Origin: Rotaria macrura
Taxonomy: Eukaryota; Rotifera; Eurotatoria; Philodinida; Philodinidae
DNA: 64,000 nt
Reading direction: 5' to 3'
Assembly (NCBI GenBank): GCA_900239685.1
Contig: OENT01000073.1
Span: 65,959-129,958 of the forward strand
The translations under genes and the position numbers were made by a program. The notes beneath the pieces are model-generated. The model had not been told where the DNA came from, did not search any database, and was given only the letters and a program-made list of their open reading frames with translations. Position 1 is the first letter of the stretch; each line of letters begins with the position of its first letter. Positions 38,251-52,400 of this stretch are shown here, one piece after another.

Positions 38251-41200
38251 TAAGACTTAGATATTTTCTAAATTTATACATCATTGACAAATCTCTGTAT
38301 TAAGACGCTTAAGTAAAATATGTCAAAACTCGATTGCACAAAAATTTGCGTTTCATTTACTCATCAGAAAAAAAACAATAAATAAAACTACTTCGTTCTA
38401 TTAAATAATCACCCCATCATCATAATTATTTTCTAGCATACACATCTTCCCTAGTCAATTATGCAACAGCTAAATCTTTATATAAAACGAACTTTCTTTA
38501 ACATTATAGCTATTTCGTAAGTAGTTCTTTTATATTTTTGTTAACATTTCCCCAAAATAGCTAAAACATTGTATGGGAACTCTTTTCAAAAGTAAAAATC
38601 ATATTATCATTAACATTATAACGAACAAAGAAGTAGGAGAAGAAAACAAAACATTCAGTTGCAATTGTGCTTCATTGAAATATTTATTACGCTTCTTTTC
38701 CATTTTAATATGCACTTAACTTTTCTAATTGAATATAGCGTACTAATACTTTGTGCTTGATATACCAACTAATATAGTCCTATTGTTTATAGTGTCTCTA
38801 TTCATTTATTTTACTATTCCACCATAAGGTTGTATGAATAATATTGCACTCGGTTATTTTTTGATGATTTAAATTCGATTGAAACTATTTAGAGTCTTAT
38901 CTTTATTCAAGATTAATCGATAGTGTAAAATTGAGCTCTTTATGAAGTTAAGAAAATTTTTTCATACGATTATACGTCCATTTAATTTAATAAACTACTG
39001 ACCTATCTATAAAAAAGATTGACTACAAAATGAAAATATTACACAAATCATATTTAAACATTTCAAATTATATTCATTTCCCTCATGAATTTTATCGTTA
39101 GTTCAAATTCAAAATACTAAAATGTTGTAATATGCAATAACTAGATTCAGATAGATATGTGTGTGATAAGTTTTCAGTCTGCTGAAAGAAGGAAAATTCT
39201 GTAAATGATTGATCATTAGTTTTTATGACACATGATGCATGTCATGCATCGCATTGTCCGAATAAGATGGCTTACCTCGTTGTAAACTATATTTCTTGAA
39301 CTATTACTAATGAAGCCGTTATTCAAACAGAGAAAACTGAAAAATATATGCAAAGTAAGAATTTTGTAGAAACATGCCTCACCATTGGTTGAAACAAAAG
39401 CAAAGAGAAAAACTATGTTAGAACGACGTCATTGTTTTGGGTCTTACATAAAATTTGTATCCTTTGGACTATATTTCTTGATGTTTAATAGTTAGAAGCG
39501 TACGCGCATGAATTGTGAACATTTTATTAATATACGTAACGAATAGAGCATATGTTTTGCATCAATTCTGTTCATAATATTAAACTATAGTGAAATCTCT
39601 GCAAAATTTCATCTTTTTGTTTTTTTTAATAAAGAGCAAAGTGTCTAGTACAAAAATATACAAAATGGATATCATTGAAAAAGTTTGATAGAGGCTAGTG
39701 AAACTTCCCAATACAAAGCATTGAAAAATGACTCCGCAACTTTGGTCAGAATTCTTAAATCCAAAAATTTACTCACATCATCCTACAGTGTTTTAGAGAA
39801 TGTTAATAAAAAAATAATTGGTCTAGCATACAGGAGAATAGATAGAAGAGTATATTTTATTTTCTGGATTTATGGTTTCCAGTACGAAAAAAAAATGTTT
39901 GATTGAATATCTCACATACAAAATTCGAGTTCTATGTCAAATAATATCGTTCAATAGAGGACTCATCAAGTATTGATATTCATATGAAATGAGTAGTTTC
40001 TAGCAATTATTCTGTCTGAATCGAATTTATTTTTTCGACTGTGAATAAGAATGATGAAAACTTTACACATCATCAGACGCGATACAATTTCTGCGTTCGT
40101 TTCGGTCATTATAAAAATATCAAGGGATTCTTTTTTTTGTGCCTCTAGACATCGCTATACGTGCCTTATGATATTTGGACTAGAAGAGTAAAAATAAAAG
40201 TGGCCTGATTAAATGAAATGAAACTGCAAAAATTATTGTTCAATGCGCTTTTCATACTGAAGTTGTTTTTAGTTCTTTTGCACTAGATGCTCTGCTCTTT
40301 CTATCCAATAAAAAGATGAAATCTATACGAGATTCCATGACACTGCTACATTAAAAACAAAATTAATGTAGAACTTTTGTTCTACTCGTTTTACACTTAA
40401 TGTAATCATACAATAAGAAGCATTTCATGCTCTGTCATTATGAAATTTATTCTACTAATTCAATTCTTTCATCACTTCAATTGGTTTTAATTATGGCCAA
40501 TTACATACAATAGATAAAGTATTTCAATGGTTATCATAATAAAAAAAAAATATATATAAACTATTAATCAATTTCGGTTATATAATCAAAAGTGATGTAT
40601 GATATTGAAGAAAAAGAAACAGTCATCAATAATAAATTAAAGTAATCATGTTTGAACATGTAAAAAATAAATCGAACAATACTTTTCTATAGAAACTATA
40701 CTCCTGATTTCATGTCTAGAGAAACTTCGATATTAAATGTAAATGTTTAGACAGAGACATTTTCTCGTACATTCCACATAAGAATCATATCATTTCAGAA
40801 CGGAATATCATACTTGATAAATTCATCAATCACCTTTAGCTCAATGCTCATTAGACTATAGTCGAAATGAAGAATACTCTTTTCAATAGATTTATCTATT
40901 AAAGATACAGTTCTCGATTGTATAAACTGGAATTTTCCACAAGAAGCAAATATTAATACAACACTACCCACTAGAAAAAACCCAAATATATAATACTATC
41001 ATCATAAAATATTAATATACTCAATATTAAATAAATTCAAATGCCTTATATATAACGGCTGAATTCTTAATAACCTACTCGTTGAAATCTTAACTATGAG
41101 AGCAATGTCGTAGGAAAACATCAGAGTCTTGTTAAGACTACTTCATTATAAAGAATTTTGTAAAGTGTAAGCTCACCGGCTAAGTAAACGGCACAATACT

Positions 41201-42310
41201 AAATTGGACTTTATGCTGCTCAAACCAAAACTCGTATCATATTAAATTTTCTTCGAAAATTTTTCCAAATTTAATTGCAAGCAAGCATAAAACTTTAAAA
41301 TATTAATTTTTGTATGAGAATACTCTTTTGTTTTAGATTTAACAAAGTAAAAATTATCAACTTATATCTATCTTTAGAAATGAATTAGAAAATGTTCAGT
41401 CAACAGTACAGAATTTTACAATGATTCAATGAAATTTAAAATAATGAAAATTTTTCAAGATTAATTATGCAATTGATTTTATCAGGACGTATTCTTTTTC
41501 TGGAAAATATTCAAGTACTATTTCAAGAAAAACCTTGAAAATAGTTTGAGTACAAAGATTTTTTTTCTCCGTGATAATCGCACAGATATAATCTCACGTT
41601 GTCAGATTCCGAGGTATTAGAAGAATAGTATTGTTTTCATAAGTTTGATCATGAAAAAATGATGAAAATCTTCATCATGGCTCTATATTGACAATCATTA
41701 AAAAGAAGAGAAATACTCTATCCTAATTTGAACCTAATTGTTAATCAGCATGAAAACATATGTAACCTTTGTTTTTAATTTATTTACTTACTTTATAAGT
41801 ACATAGAAATAAATGAATCTTTCATTATTTATCAACATGTCGGTCTTATTGGGCACTTACAGAATAAATTTTTTCTTCTAAAATTCAGCATTCCATCATA
41901 TGAAATGCTAAAACATAAATAGAAGGAGAAAAAAAGAATTTATTACGCAAACACATCGAACACATATCATTAACAAATTTCAAGAACAAATTAATATACT
42001 AATTTACACTTTTCTTCTTACTAATGAAGTACTATTTAACACTTGAAAGTGACAATTCAAGTAGCCGTCAAAGATTTTCTATGTGATGACACAGACGAAA
42101 GATCGTTTTTAACCAATAATACAGATAGATAATCGAGTATTTGAACTACAGATCTAAATGTACGGTATGAGATAATTTTGCTTTTTCAATCTGAATCTAA
42201 TCGAGAAGAAGAAGCATTCATTCGAAATGGAAAATAAATTTTACTTATCTAATTGTATTCATGTATTAGGTTGAGAAAAAAACTGATTTCTACACTTATA
42301 AGTTTCTAAT

Positions 42311-42337
42311 GATATATATATATATATATATATATAT
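42311..42337. repeat. (AT)n microsatellite
   Basis: Perfect AT dinucleotide tract in gene-poor DNA. Confidence 0.85.
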
Positions 42338-43690
42338 TCGCAGTGCTTATGATATATATTTAGTATGCTGATGCTTGAGTGAAATATTGAATAATTCATA
42401 TATTCTGATACATACTCATATCTTATGATGAAAAAGATATAGAGAACTGAATGTAAGATGAAGACTAGTATTCTCAGATGAAGAAGACATTTTCACAATG
42501 TCGTTGTTAACAATTGAATAATAAGATTTGCTTTTAAGAAAATGAAACATTTTTATAGATTAGAGATTCAGTCGTCGTATTGTCTCTTATTGATTAATAT
42601 CAGCGAGAATTCGATAAAGTTTTTCTCCTGTTTTCTTAGTCTGTTTAATTGTTGAGGTCTATATTTCTGTAGTCGAGATTGTAGGAAAAATGAGGATTCA
42701 TTTCTTTTTTCGAATTCCATTTAACATCGAGTCCAAATAGATTATCTGTTCAATCGACATTTAAGATTTTAAATTATGCGAGAAAAAGTCAAATGATTTC
42801 TTTGATGAACAGTCGGCTTCAACTGAACATACTTCAATCACATGAATGATTCATTGTATTAGGTAATCGAGTCAATGATGGGTTAGAAATATACTTGAAC
42901 CATTAAATTCATTATTATTGCAAAAAACAAAATAAATGTGTATGGATCAATTCAATTCTTTCTTTTCGTTGTCTATGTCGAGGAGAGAAGATATTGTTTA
43001 TTTTAAACATAAGAATGATATATATATATATATATATTGTGTAAGAAATCATTTCAAGGTTGATTACATATGATGATGGGAAGTTAATATCATATCTTTA
43101 TTTGTTCAAACATAATCACTAACAATCAAACATCTGCAACTATGTATAAGATTTCTTTTCGAAGAAATCAACCGTTTGTTTATCAACAAAGTCAACGAAT
43201 ACTTGTAATATAACATTCCCGATGGGTAAATATCTGAAACTACTAGATTTATTCAATGAAAGAAAGCATGTGCACATTGTCCGAGTTGTTAATATTTAAT
43301 CGACAACTATGAAGAAATTATGAAGAGAACATGTGCTTTCGATTAACCTCGTTCATCATGTCAATCGATAGACCTTGAAATAATAAAAGAAATCATACAG
43401 ACACAATCACTAGAGGCAATATTTCCAATCATTTAAATGAATAATCATATAAACATTACTTTCAATGATATAAAATGCATTGGCTGGAATTCGTTTTTCT
43501 TCTCTTCTTGACAATGGAAATATTCAAGAATAATTTATGCCAATCACTTAAGTTTGAACTGTTTTGCGTCATCATCAGTAGATTTCATAAAACGTTGAAT
43601 TATAAGAGAGAGAAAAAAGCTGAAGAATAGAACTGCTCTAAAATTAACGAACAATGCTGACGCGTGCACGCTCTGCATATACATAGTTTA

Positions 43691-43718
43691 CATTCATTCA
43701 TTCATTCATTCATTCATT
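43691..43718. repeat. (ATTC)n microsatellite
   Basis: About six tandem ATTC units, followed at about 43733-43743 by a run of G. Confidence 0.85.
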
Positions 43719-45560
43719 TTATTTTGTTGGTGAGGGGGGGGGGAGAGGCACTGCGCCATCATCATTCTGTCAGATATTGTTAGAAAGAATTGACATGGCC
43801 AAGTAAGTTAAACTGTAAAATTCGATCTGATCGATCATCCTTTTTTTGCTCTTCAAGGTTCTTCTGCTTAATGTTTGCATTAATCGATCGATCAATTGAA
43901 AGATATAATCGAACCATCTGTATCGAAGTCACACGTAATGAAAAATAAATATTTTGACCTAATCGTCGGATGCCATTTGAAAATAAATCGAGATAAAGCT
44001 CGATTTTCATCATTTGCCCTTCTCTTGCATATCAATGAAACCACCACAACAACAAAAACGGCAGAATTTCTATTGTGTTTTTCTATCATGACATTCGTAT
44101 GTTTAGTTCAGTTAGTTAAGCAGATGTTGTTGATCTTTTTTTTTTTCTTCTCTTCATCACAATGTGAGAGATACAATCGATTCTACTGATAAGCATAATA
44201 AGCATAAAGCTGTAACGAACGTGTCCTTTTTCTTCTCTATACTGATGAACTGGCTGAGACATTGTACATATATGTATACATACATATATATCTATATATA
44301 TATATATGCCATTATAATATCGATACTACAAATCATATTATCATGACGAGACAATCATTCCGGAAGGTTTCTTCCATACAGATTCACAGAAAAAGAAAAA
44401 GAAGAAACAAAACTCTATTCGAAGAGATTTCATTCCGATCAATTGTCTCTCATTTAGAAGAGAAAGGTCAGAGGTCTGGCATTGAACCTAGGATAGTAAA
44501 CGTCTGATAAATGAACACAGGCATAGAGAGTCTAATTGCTTACTGACGATATTGTCCTTAATCGTTCAATAAATGAGTGATAGAGGAAGCAGTTAGTTCT
44601 CTGTTGGTGATCTCAATAGACAAGCAGAGACTCATAAACATGACATATATGACTATCCTTCCACTTTGTTTGTTTATTCAGTAAAATGAAAGAGCTTGAA
44701 GATAAATCGTTGAGAAACGTGAATATTCATTGTAAGAGGGAAAGAACGAGTGTGTGTGTGTGTATAATCGATCATCATTGATCAGTAGAAATCTAAGAAA
44801 GAAAGGAAAAAGAAGAGAACAGAAAGACGAAAGCAAGTGATAGAACAGTATATATCTTTGTTGTGAATATAGGGCGTGTCTGTTGAACAAATAGATAGAA
44901 TGATGCGGCACCTTCTTTGATAGTTTATTATACATATAGACATATCACTTTTCCAGTTGTGCACGCGTTTCTATTTAGTGTGGCATCGATTTTGAATGTG
45001 AGTGTGCCACTTTCTTTCTTTCGATGCCGATGGATAACTCAATCGTTCTTATACGGATGATATAATGCATTAGAGAAAGTGTATATCAAGACATGTCTAA
45101 TGGCGAGTGCAAGGTTTCTATATTATACAGATAGAAACGACTACTTTTCTTTATGATATGTTCATTGATGTAGATTGATAAATTGCCTCTCTCGTTTTCT
45201 TTTTTTTTCTCCTACCAATGTCTCTCCTCATCCTGTCATAATAAGATCATATACGTACATTAGAAGATATGGGAAATGCTTCTAGTGCTAATACAAAAAG
45301 TCACATTGTGATAGATATCAGTACAAGGACGTGTTCTTTTCCGTTTAAACTAGGCGAATAGTAGAAAATTGAAATATTTATTGAAATGGTAAGTCCAACA
45401 TTTTCAATCATGAAAAACCTTTTCTCATGTCTAGACTAGGAAATGTTTCCTGGAAATAAACACCATATACATCTAATTAGTGATGATGATCGATTCGATA
45501 CAGTTTCTCGGTCTTTGTCAGAAAATGAATGAGTTGTCTTTTCATTTTTAGATAAGAAAT

Positions 45561-47841
45561 ATGCACACAATACATTCAGTCATATTACTTAGTTTTATCG
45601 TTTTCTTGGTTGAAGGTTTTCCTTCATCATCGCCAGAATCACACTCAATTTTTAGTAGACATCATCAAGTTCGTCCACGTTTTCGTCGTCGTGAATTAGT
45701 ACAAGAAGAAGTACGAAAAACAATGTTAACTTATATGACAAGTCTAAAAGGTGAAATAACCGATGTAGTACTTGAAGAAATGATCGGATATTACAATAGT
45801 CACACATCAAAATTATATCGATTGGAAAAAGAATTAACATCTTTGAAAAATTCATCGTTACCGATTGTACTGAATGGTACTAAAATGAATGATCTAATCA
45901 TGCGTCTCTCAAAACAACAACGTTCATTTGCATTGAATATATCAATGATGGAACATGAGATAAAAAATTTGACAAATGTACTTAATGATTTATTACATGA
46001 ATTACAAAAGCCTGTTCAACATGTTCGAAGACTTGTTTCATTCAAGAAAGACTTTGATGATAATGAAGTACCAATAGGTAAATTACTACTATTTTCTATT
46101 ACAAATAAATAAGATCACTTTTCATTATCGTTTCATCTATCTTGGATAATATATATGTACATATTTATATAAATATATATATATATATATATGAATGTAT
46201 ACATGTATATATATATACATTATGTAATGATAGATACCAACAATATAAGTTCGTTATCACATTCCCTGGAGCATATCCATCCACACGCCTTTTGTTAATT
46301 GGAAAACAAAAGAAAAATTTTTGTTTCTTTTTTTTCCATCTTCTACAGATTGTGATGATATATTTCGTCAGCAAGCACCATTTGTTTCGCAGGGTATTTA
46401 TCGAATAAAACCACGATTATCATCTGAATCTTTTGACGTACAATGTATATTTGAAAATAATACAGGTAGCAAAACATGATTAATCATAAGTTTGAAGAAT
46501 ATTGTTGTTTTCGTGCATTATTAAATAGGATGGACAGTTATACAACGAAGAACGAATGGTACAGTCGACTTTTATCGAGGTTGGAATGATTACAAGAATG
46601 GTTTCGGTGATATACGTACTGAGTTTTGGTTAGGAAATGAAAAAATTTATCAATTAACAAATCAAGGACAATATATGTAAGGATGAAATGTGGAAAAATA
46701 TGAGATGTGTCATATTTATTTTTCTTTTATTTATGAGCTTGTGACGTAAGTAGGAAAAAGTTCTTGACGGAAGCACGACTCAACCTTCTGAGTATATCTA
46801 TAGACTCTCTAAGGGTTCGACAACAATAATACAAGTAATGTTTTCTTAAGCATGACAATGGCAAACTGTCTAAAGAGAAGAGGCAGATAAAAATATCGAA
46901 CTGAAATCCAATTTCCGCTCGTTGTCACTAATCCAACAGTATTTGTGTTGAACGAGTGAAGAGAAGAACTCATGCATATTTGGTGAATTGGATAAGATTG
47001 ACACAGTTAAATAAGTTTTTCTTTTTTTATAATGTTTGTATTTGATGTATTCGCCTTGTATTTCTTCTCAATAGAACTTAGCTAATAACAAAATTGTACT
47101 TTGAAACGAAACGATTCGTTGTGTAGAACGAGAGATCTGTTTACACATTTAAAAAAAGTTAATCTAGAAAATGAAAATAATTTTAGCAAACAAAAACGAT
47201 TTACATCATACTACTACGATTTGAATTCAATTTGAGTTAAACAACGGGTAAGAAGAACTCAAACGTTTGTAGTGAAGTAAAGCCTACCACCCTCCACTTT
47301 CCTTTTCATCTCATAATATCACAACCATGAATACTTATTCTTAAAATGCAAACGTGTTGTTTTCTTTCGTTTGATATTGATTTTATTGAATTAATTCTCA
47401 TATTCTAGACTTCATATTGATTTAAAACCATGGGATAATCCAATACGTACAGCTGAATATGAAAAATTTTCATTAGATAATGAAAATGAAAATTATAAAT
47501 TAAAAATAGCTCAATATCAATCAGTAATATCAACAGCAGGCGACTCACTTTCATCACCATGGGATAATGCTAATGGTGCACCATTTTCAACGTTCGATCG
47601 TGATCATGATAATTTATTCTATGATAATTGTGCTTTAACCTATCATGGTGCATGGTGGTTTACGAGTTGTTTTCAATCGCATCTCAATGGTGCCTATGTA
47701 CGATCACCACTTGCACTGCAAAATACGGCACGAAATGGCTTACATTGGAATACATATGCATTGTACCATTCGATGAAAGAAACAACCATGCGTATTCGAC
47801 GTAAACATGCCATTGATACAAGTGAAACTGTAACGATTTGA
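45561..47841 (+). CDS. Secreted coiled-coil protein with fibrinogen C-terminal domain
   Basis: Exons 45561-46077, 46349-46465, 46529-46676 and 47409-47841 (stop TGA) have continuous phases and give 404 residues. Residues 1-19 form a signal peptide ([15 protein letters not shown]). Residues ~40-160 are basic then heptad-rich, suggesting oligomerisation through a coiled coil, with several N-x-S/T sites. The fibrinogen-related domain (~173-404) starts DCDDIFRQQ and contains [45 protein letters not shown], and the calcium/cysteine region [26 protein letters not shown]. The layout is like angiopoietin-like, ficolin or tenascin-type proteins. In invertebrates such proteins often act in recognition of microbes or in the extracellular matrix; which applies here is unknown. 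An acceptor-like tttttag just before the ATG suggests a 5'UTR intron. Confidence 0.9.
46155..46226. repeat. (AT)n-rich tract inside an intron
   Basis: Long alternating AT/TA and ATGTAT tract within intron 1 of the fibrinogen-domain gene. Confidence 0.75.
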
Positions 47842-49452
47842 TTTGAACTAAAGATTTTCGTCTCGTTTTCTTTTTATACAATTAACTATGAATTTATGTA
47901 TAAACAAATAATTGATATTCAGGCTTAAAAATAATGGTAGTCATTTTGAACTTTTTTTTTTCATTTTTTTTTAATTTTGAACTATCAAAATAATTCAATA
48001 ACTGATTCATTATATTTCAAGATTCTTAAATTTTCTTTACAATAAAATTCTTGTAATAAAAAAACAAAGCAAGTCCTTTGTCATTTGACCTTGACATCCG
48101 CTAACTTCAGCTGTTGCTTATGTCGAAACAGTCTCAGATGAATTCTCACATTCGATCTTGTCGATTGACTGATGATTACAGAAACGCAAGGCTAGAATAA
48201 CTCTTCAAGGACCGACTACATACATCATGATATCAAGACGATCAAGAATTTCCCAAAAGAATTTTTGATTTTCAACAGTTGATATTCAAGTTTGTCTATC
48301 TAGTTAGTTATGTAGACTTCGGTTACGCTTGCTCATATAAGACGTACATTTTAGAACTGTTGGATTTTGTATACATAAGAAAACTCGGAAGATTTCAATC
48401 GAGACATGATATACCTTTGTTTGAAACATATGATTCAATACACAACCATGAATTGTAAGAATTCATTTCTAGTGCAACTGTTCTACCAACATCTAGCATG
48501 CCATTGACAAGTCAAAGGAAATAACTATAGGTGGATCTAATTCAAGAATCTTTTGTCTCATACGTTGATATGCAAATTCTTAGTTTTCTTTTTAAACTAA
48601 GTCTTGAAACGACCTTCACTTACACTATGTTTCTAAGTTCATGCTCAAAAAATATAAAATTCCAATCGGAAAACCTGTATGATAATTGTAAATGACAATA
48701 AGATCATGGGATGGGTCCCATCTAGGAATTATTCGAATCTAATCATCCATTACAGTAAAAAACTACGATTAGAACGAATGTTCTGCCTACCAATGCTTCA
48801 TACTTAATCAATTTATAGATTTTAGCTCACAAAAATTCCTGAGAACTTTATCATGTTTCGTATCTCTTTCCAGGTCGATGATTACGGGCTCCATCAACGA
48901 CCGTATTCGTCGTAATACATGGCCAGTATTACGATCGTATTTCTCCGTGTCGTATACTATCGTTTCCGATCGCAAACGATCTTAGTAATAGATCGTATTT
49001 TACCGTAAACGATCGATGCACGACAAAGTGTTGGGTTTTCATCAAGATGATAATAAAACATCCATTTTCTTGTTTCCGTAGATGGCCGTATTTTACCGTG
49101 CACGATCCGGAGAAATACGGTCGTAATACTGAGCCATGTACTACGCTGAAATACGACAAAATACGGTCACGGTGGCCGTATTAAGACGTATATGGTCGTT
49201 AAACGATCGTGTGGATTCGACCTGAGAATTGTCTTCCTCTTTTTTTGCATGGAATCGAATATATGTGTACAGTAGCGTCCTCTTCATGTTTTTCATTTGA
49301 TCCTGTGCAGATTTAAAGGATTGAAATGGCTATTTCATTCGATGGATATGTATCCTATGAATAGAAATGTATATTCAACGAACATACATTTGAGGATAGG
49401 AAGATAACTTTCTTGTGAAGTAATTTTCATTAAAATTTTAGTCGAATTTTTC
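47842..49452. other. Intergenic with foldback element
   Basis: Contains foldback copy B (48870-49225). Apart from polyadenylation-like AATAAA near 48040 and AT-rich spacer, nothing was recognised. The segment just upstream of 49453 should hold the TRAPPC8 promoter. Confidence 0.5.
48870..49225. repeat. Foldback element, copy B
   Basis: Ends are CCAGGTCGATGATTACGG and TTCGACCTG. The interior is dense in CGTATTT, CCGTAAACGATCG and CCGTATTTTACCGT blocks and their complements. It includes CATGGCCAGTATTACGATCG on the left and its approximate complement CGGTCGTAATACTGAGCCATG on the right, as in copy C. No true gene; the minus-strand ORF at 48929-49159 is translated repeat. The central ~75 bases (49020-49095) are not palindromic. 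Confidence 0.75.
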
Positions 49453-52400
49453 ATGGCACAAACAAAAAAATCTGTTAGTGAATTTATACAAGATGCATTT
49501 TGTCCAATGGTTGCTGTTTTATGCAGTTATGATGCTGAAACAATTTGTCGAAAAAATAATTTAACATTCGCAGAATTGATCCAACCATTTTGTCGTCTAC
49601 CATCTGAAGGTATTAATATATGTAATTGAAACGAATTGTTCGTTTTTAATTTGTTTGATTTGTCTTTGTTTTTTCGAAGTGGCTTATCGTGATCCATCAA
49701 ATAATTTGATAACATTGAAAAATTTACGACTTGAAATAAAAGATTTTAATTATTTACCTCCACAGAATACTTTAGCTAAAAAATTATTAAGCGATTCTGT
49801 ATCCAATGCATTAGCAGCTGGATCGACAAGTAATGAACGTGAAATCGATACGGAACAATATCAACTACATATACGCAGTAAAGTGAAGCGTTGATTTTTT
49901 TTTATTGAAGATTAACTGTATTTTGTTTGTTTGATCGAATGATATTTAGATACAACACCTTGGTTCGATGCTTGGCGAGATTGTTTTCTACGTATAGCAT
50001 ATAGTGGTGATCATGAATTTCTTAAAAGTTATCTTGCTTGTAAGTTTCGATATTGAACTATATGTTTTCTAGCAGAATTCCCGTCTAATATAGGTATTAT
50101 GGTTGTATCGACGTCTCATATTGATCCTATGGATGCTTTTGCTAATTTCGTGCAACAACAAACTCTTCAACAACAACAATCACCAGCTAAACTACCAAAA
50201 TGGTTTATGACAAATATATATAAATATTTTATTCTACTACATGATGTAACAGAAGGTGAAGAGTCAAAGTACGTAATAAAAACTTGTACATTCAAGTGTC
50301 TTTTTTCATATGAATACAATAGACTTCGAAATTATATCTTTCAATACATATTTATTTATGTATGTATACCTCTAACTTTCTCTTCCAGTTCGTCAATACG
50401 AAAGTAAGATATATGTATTTTTTTTTGGGTTTTCAGGTGAAAATCTTAAGTTCGGGAAAAGTATCGTTTTAACTATGATTGATTATTTTTCGAAATAGTA
50501 AATAAAAGAAACAAGATTTCTATACATGCATAGTTTTATTTTATTGAATTTCACTATTCATATAGAAGACTGACAAACATTTCAGAAAAAAATCATGACA
50601 ATTGGAATAAGTTTTACTGAACACTTTAGCTTGTGATCTTTGAGAAAACCTTCCTGTATTTGCATAGGAAAGAAAAGAAGCTGTGTACAAATAGTGATCA
50701 AAGTGAGAGATCTTTTCTTATTTTCGACTCATGCTCTTCAATAATAAGAAAGCTTATTTTATTACATATTTGTTCTGATGTAACACACATCATTTCTATG
50801 GTTAATCGGTATTTTTTGAATTACATTGATAAAATTCTTAGAATTAGAATTCTTCGATTCTAATGATTCAGAATATGTTTGTTTTTAATCTGTACGAATA
50901 TATTTTTTTTTGTTTTTATCAAATTCGTTCACACAGTTGTGAATAATCAATACTTGATTAATATTGATTTTTATTTCATTTAAGAGCTGTATCTATCTTT
51001 GGTGATCTTAAACAACAGTATGGTGCTGGTAATTGTCATTTATTACAAATAAATTCTAAACGTCCTGGTCAAATAAATAGTGATTTAAATGAAGCAACCA
51101 ATATGCCTGATCCATGGCGTCTCTATGTTAAACAATCATCATCGTCTACCCAACAACAATCACAAACATCATTAAAAAAAGATAGTTCGATGAGTGATTC
51201 TCTATCAAATTTAACAGAACTCATTGATCAAGAACTCAATCTTAATAGTATGGAGTTTTGATGTGAGAGATTGAAATTAGGAACATATTTTGATTTACTT
51301 CTAGAAAAATGAAAATCAGTAAAACATATATTGAAAAATTTACATTTCAATCCTATGAGTAACTTCCGAGTCGAGACTATACATATGTAGATACGCTCTT
51401 CGAGATGAATAACGTGTTTAAAACAGACTAAATTTAATTTCTATATGATACTTCATATAGATTGACGTACGAGAGAAGGGTAGCCAATTGTTCAATCGCT
51501 TTCTCGTCGAAACTGAATGGTGTAGTTATGAATATTCTGAAAAGAATTGTGTACATGTTGTTTATTCTTACGGAAATACTCTAGTTGAAAGGTGTAGTTT
51601 TTAACGAGTCCTGTGCTTCGTCTCAGCAACATCACAGTCATAATAGCTAACTACCTCAGGAAATAGGAAAATCTTAAACGTTCAAAAGGAATTTATTCTC
51701 ATTTCGATGAAAAATTTCTAGTCGAACTTCGAAAATCAATTTTTGTGATGCTCCTGAGGAGGAATACAGAACTCGATGACCTTCCTTCGTTAACTGAGAA
51801 AATCATAATCCAAATGTTTTTATTTGCATCACTTCTCAAACAAGAATATCATATGTGTCAATTTGAAAATAAATCTACAAGTAAAATTTTATCTTGATTA
51901 TTCTTTTATCTTATATAAAATTAAGTACAATAATTCCAGAAGAAGCGAATCTTATATGTAGCGTGTTTAGTCCAATTTCATGACAGATGCGTCTGCAACA
52001 TACAGTTACTTCTTACATTCACATGAAAATTCTAACCGATGCTCGTGTAAACATTCCAAATCTAAATTTGAACATTTCTATTGCTTACTGTTTTTCATTG
52101 ACATTGTTGTTTTTATTTTCTAGCATCGATTTCTCATCCATTAAGTTCAGTCGATTCATCAAATAATGATCTAGCATCAACGGGTGTCACTGATCGAGGC
52201 TACGATAGTTCATCTACAATTATTCATGGTGCTTGTTTAACACTCAGCGATCACGATCGAATTCATGTCTTTATGTATGTTGTATTAGTTGATAAACTTA
52301 TATTTATGTATGCCATTGTTTAGGCATGAATTTGTTACTAAAGGTCTTCTTCTATGGTTAGAATCAAGTTTAAAAACATTTAATGAACAAGTAACGTATA

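Larger units (their letters stand above)
33207..45560. other. 12-kb gene-poor region
   Basis: No gene could be assembled. It holds the 1.4-kb inverted repeat (36856-38250), several AT microsatellites (about 42311-42337, 43018-43036, 44263-44309), an (ATTC)n run at 43691-43718 next to a G-rich run, and a (GT)n run near 44751. A GC-richer patch at 34240-34480 is open in frames on both strands but no consistent exon chain could be chosen. The remainder is AT-rich with only short chance ORFs. Confidence 0.45.

Noticed and set aside
43780-44510. Cluster of overlapping ORFs on both strands.
   Set aside because: Mutually overlapping, microsatellite-derived in part, with no consistent exon model.
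50633-50863. 76-residue ORF between TRAPPC8 exons 4 and 5.
   Set aside because: Lies wholly inside the intron, AT-rich, with no similarity recognised.
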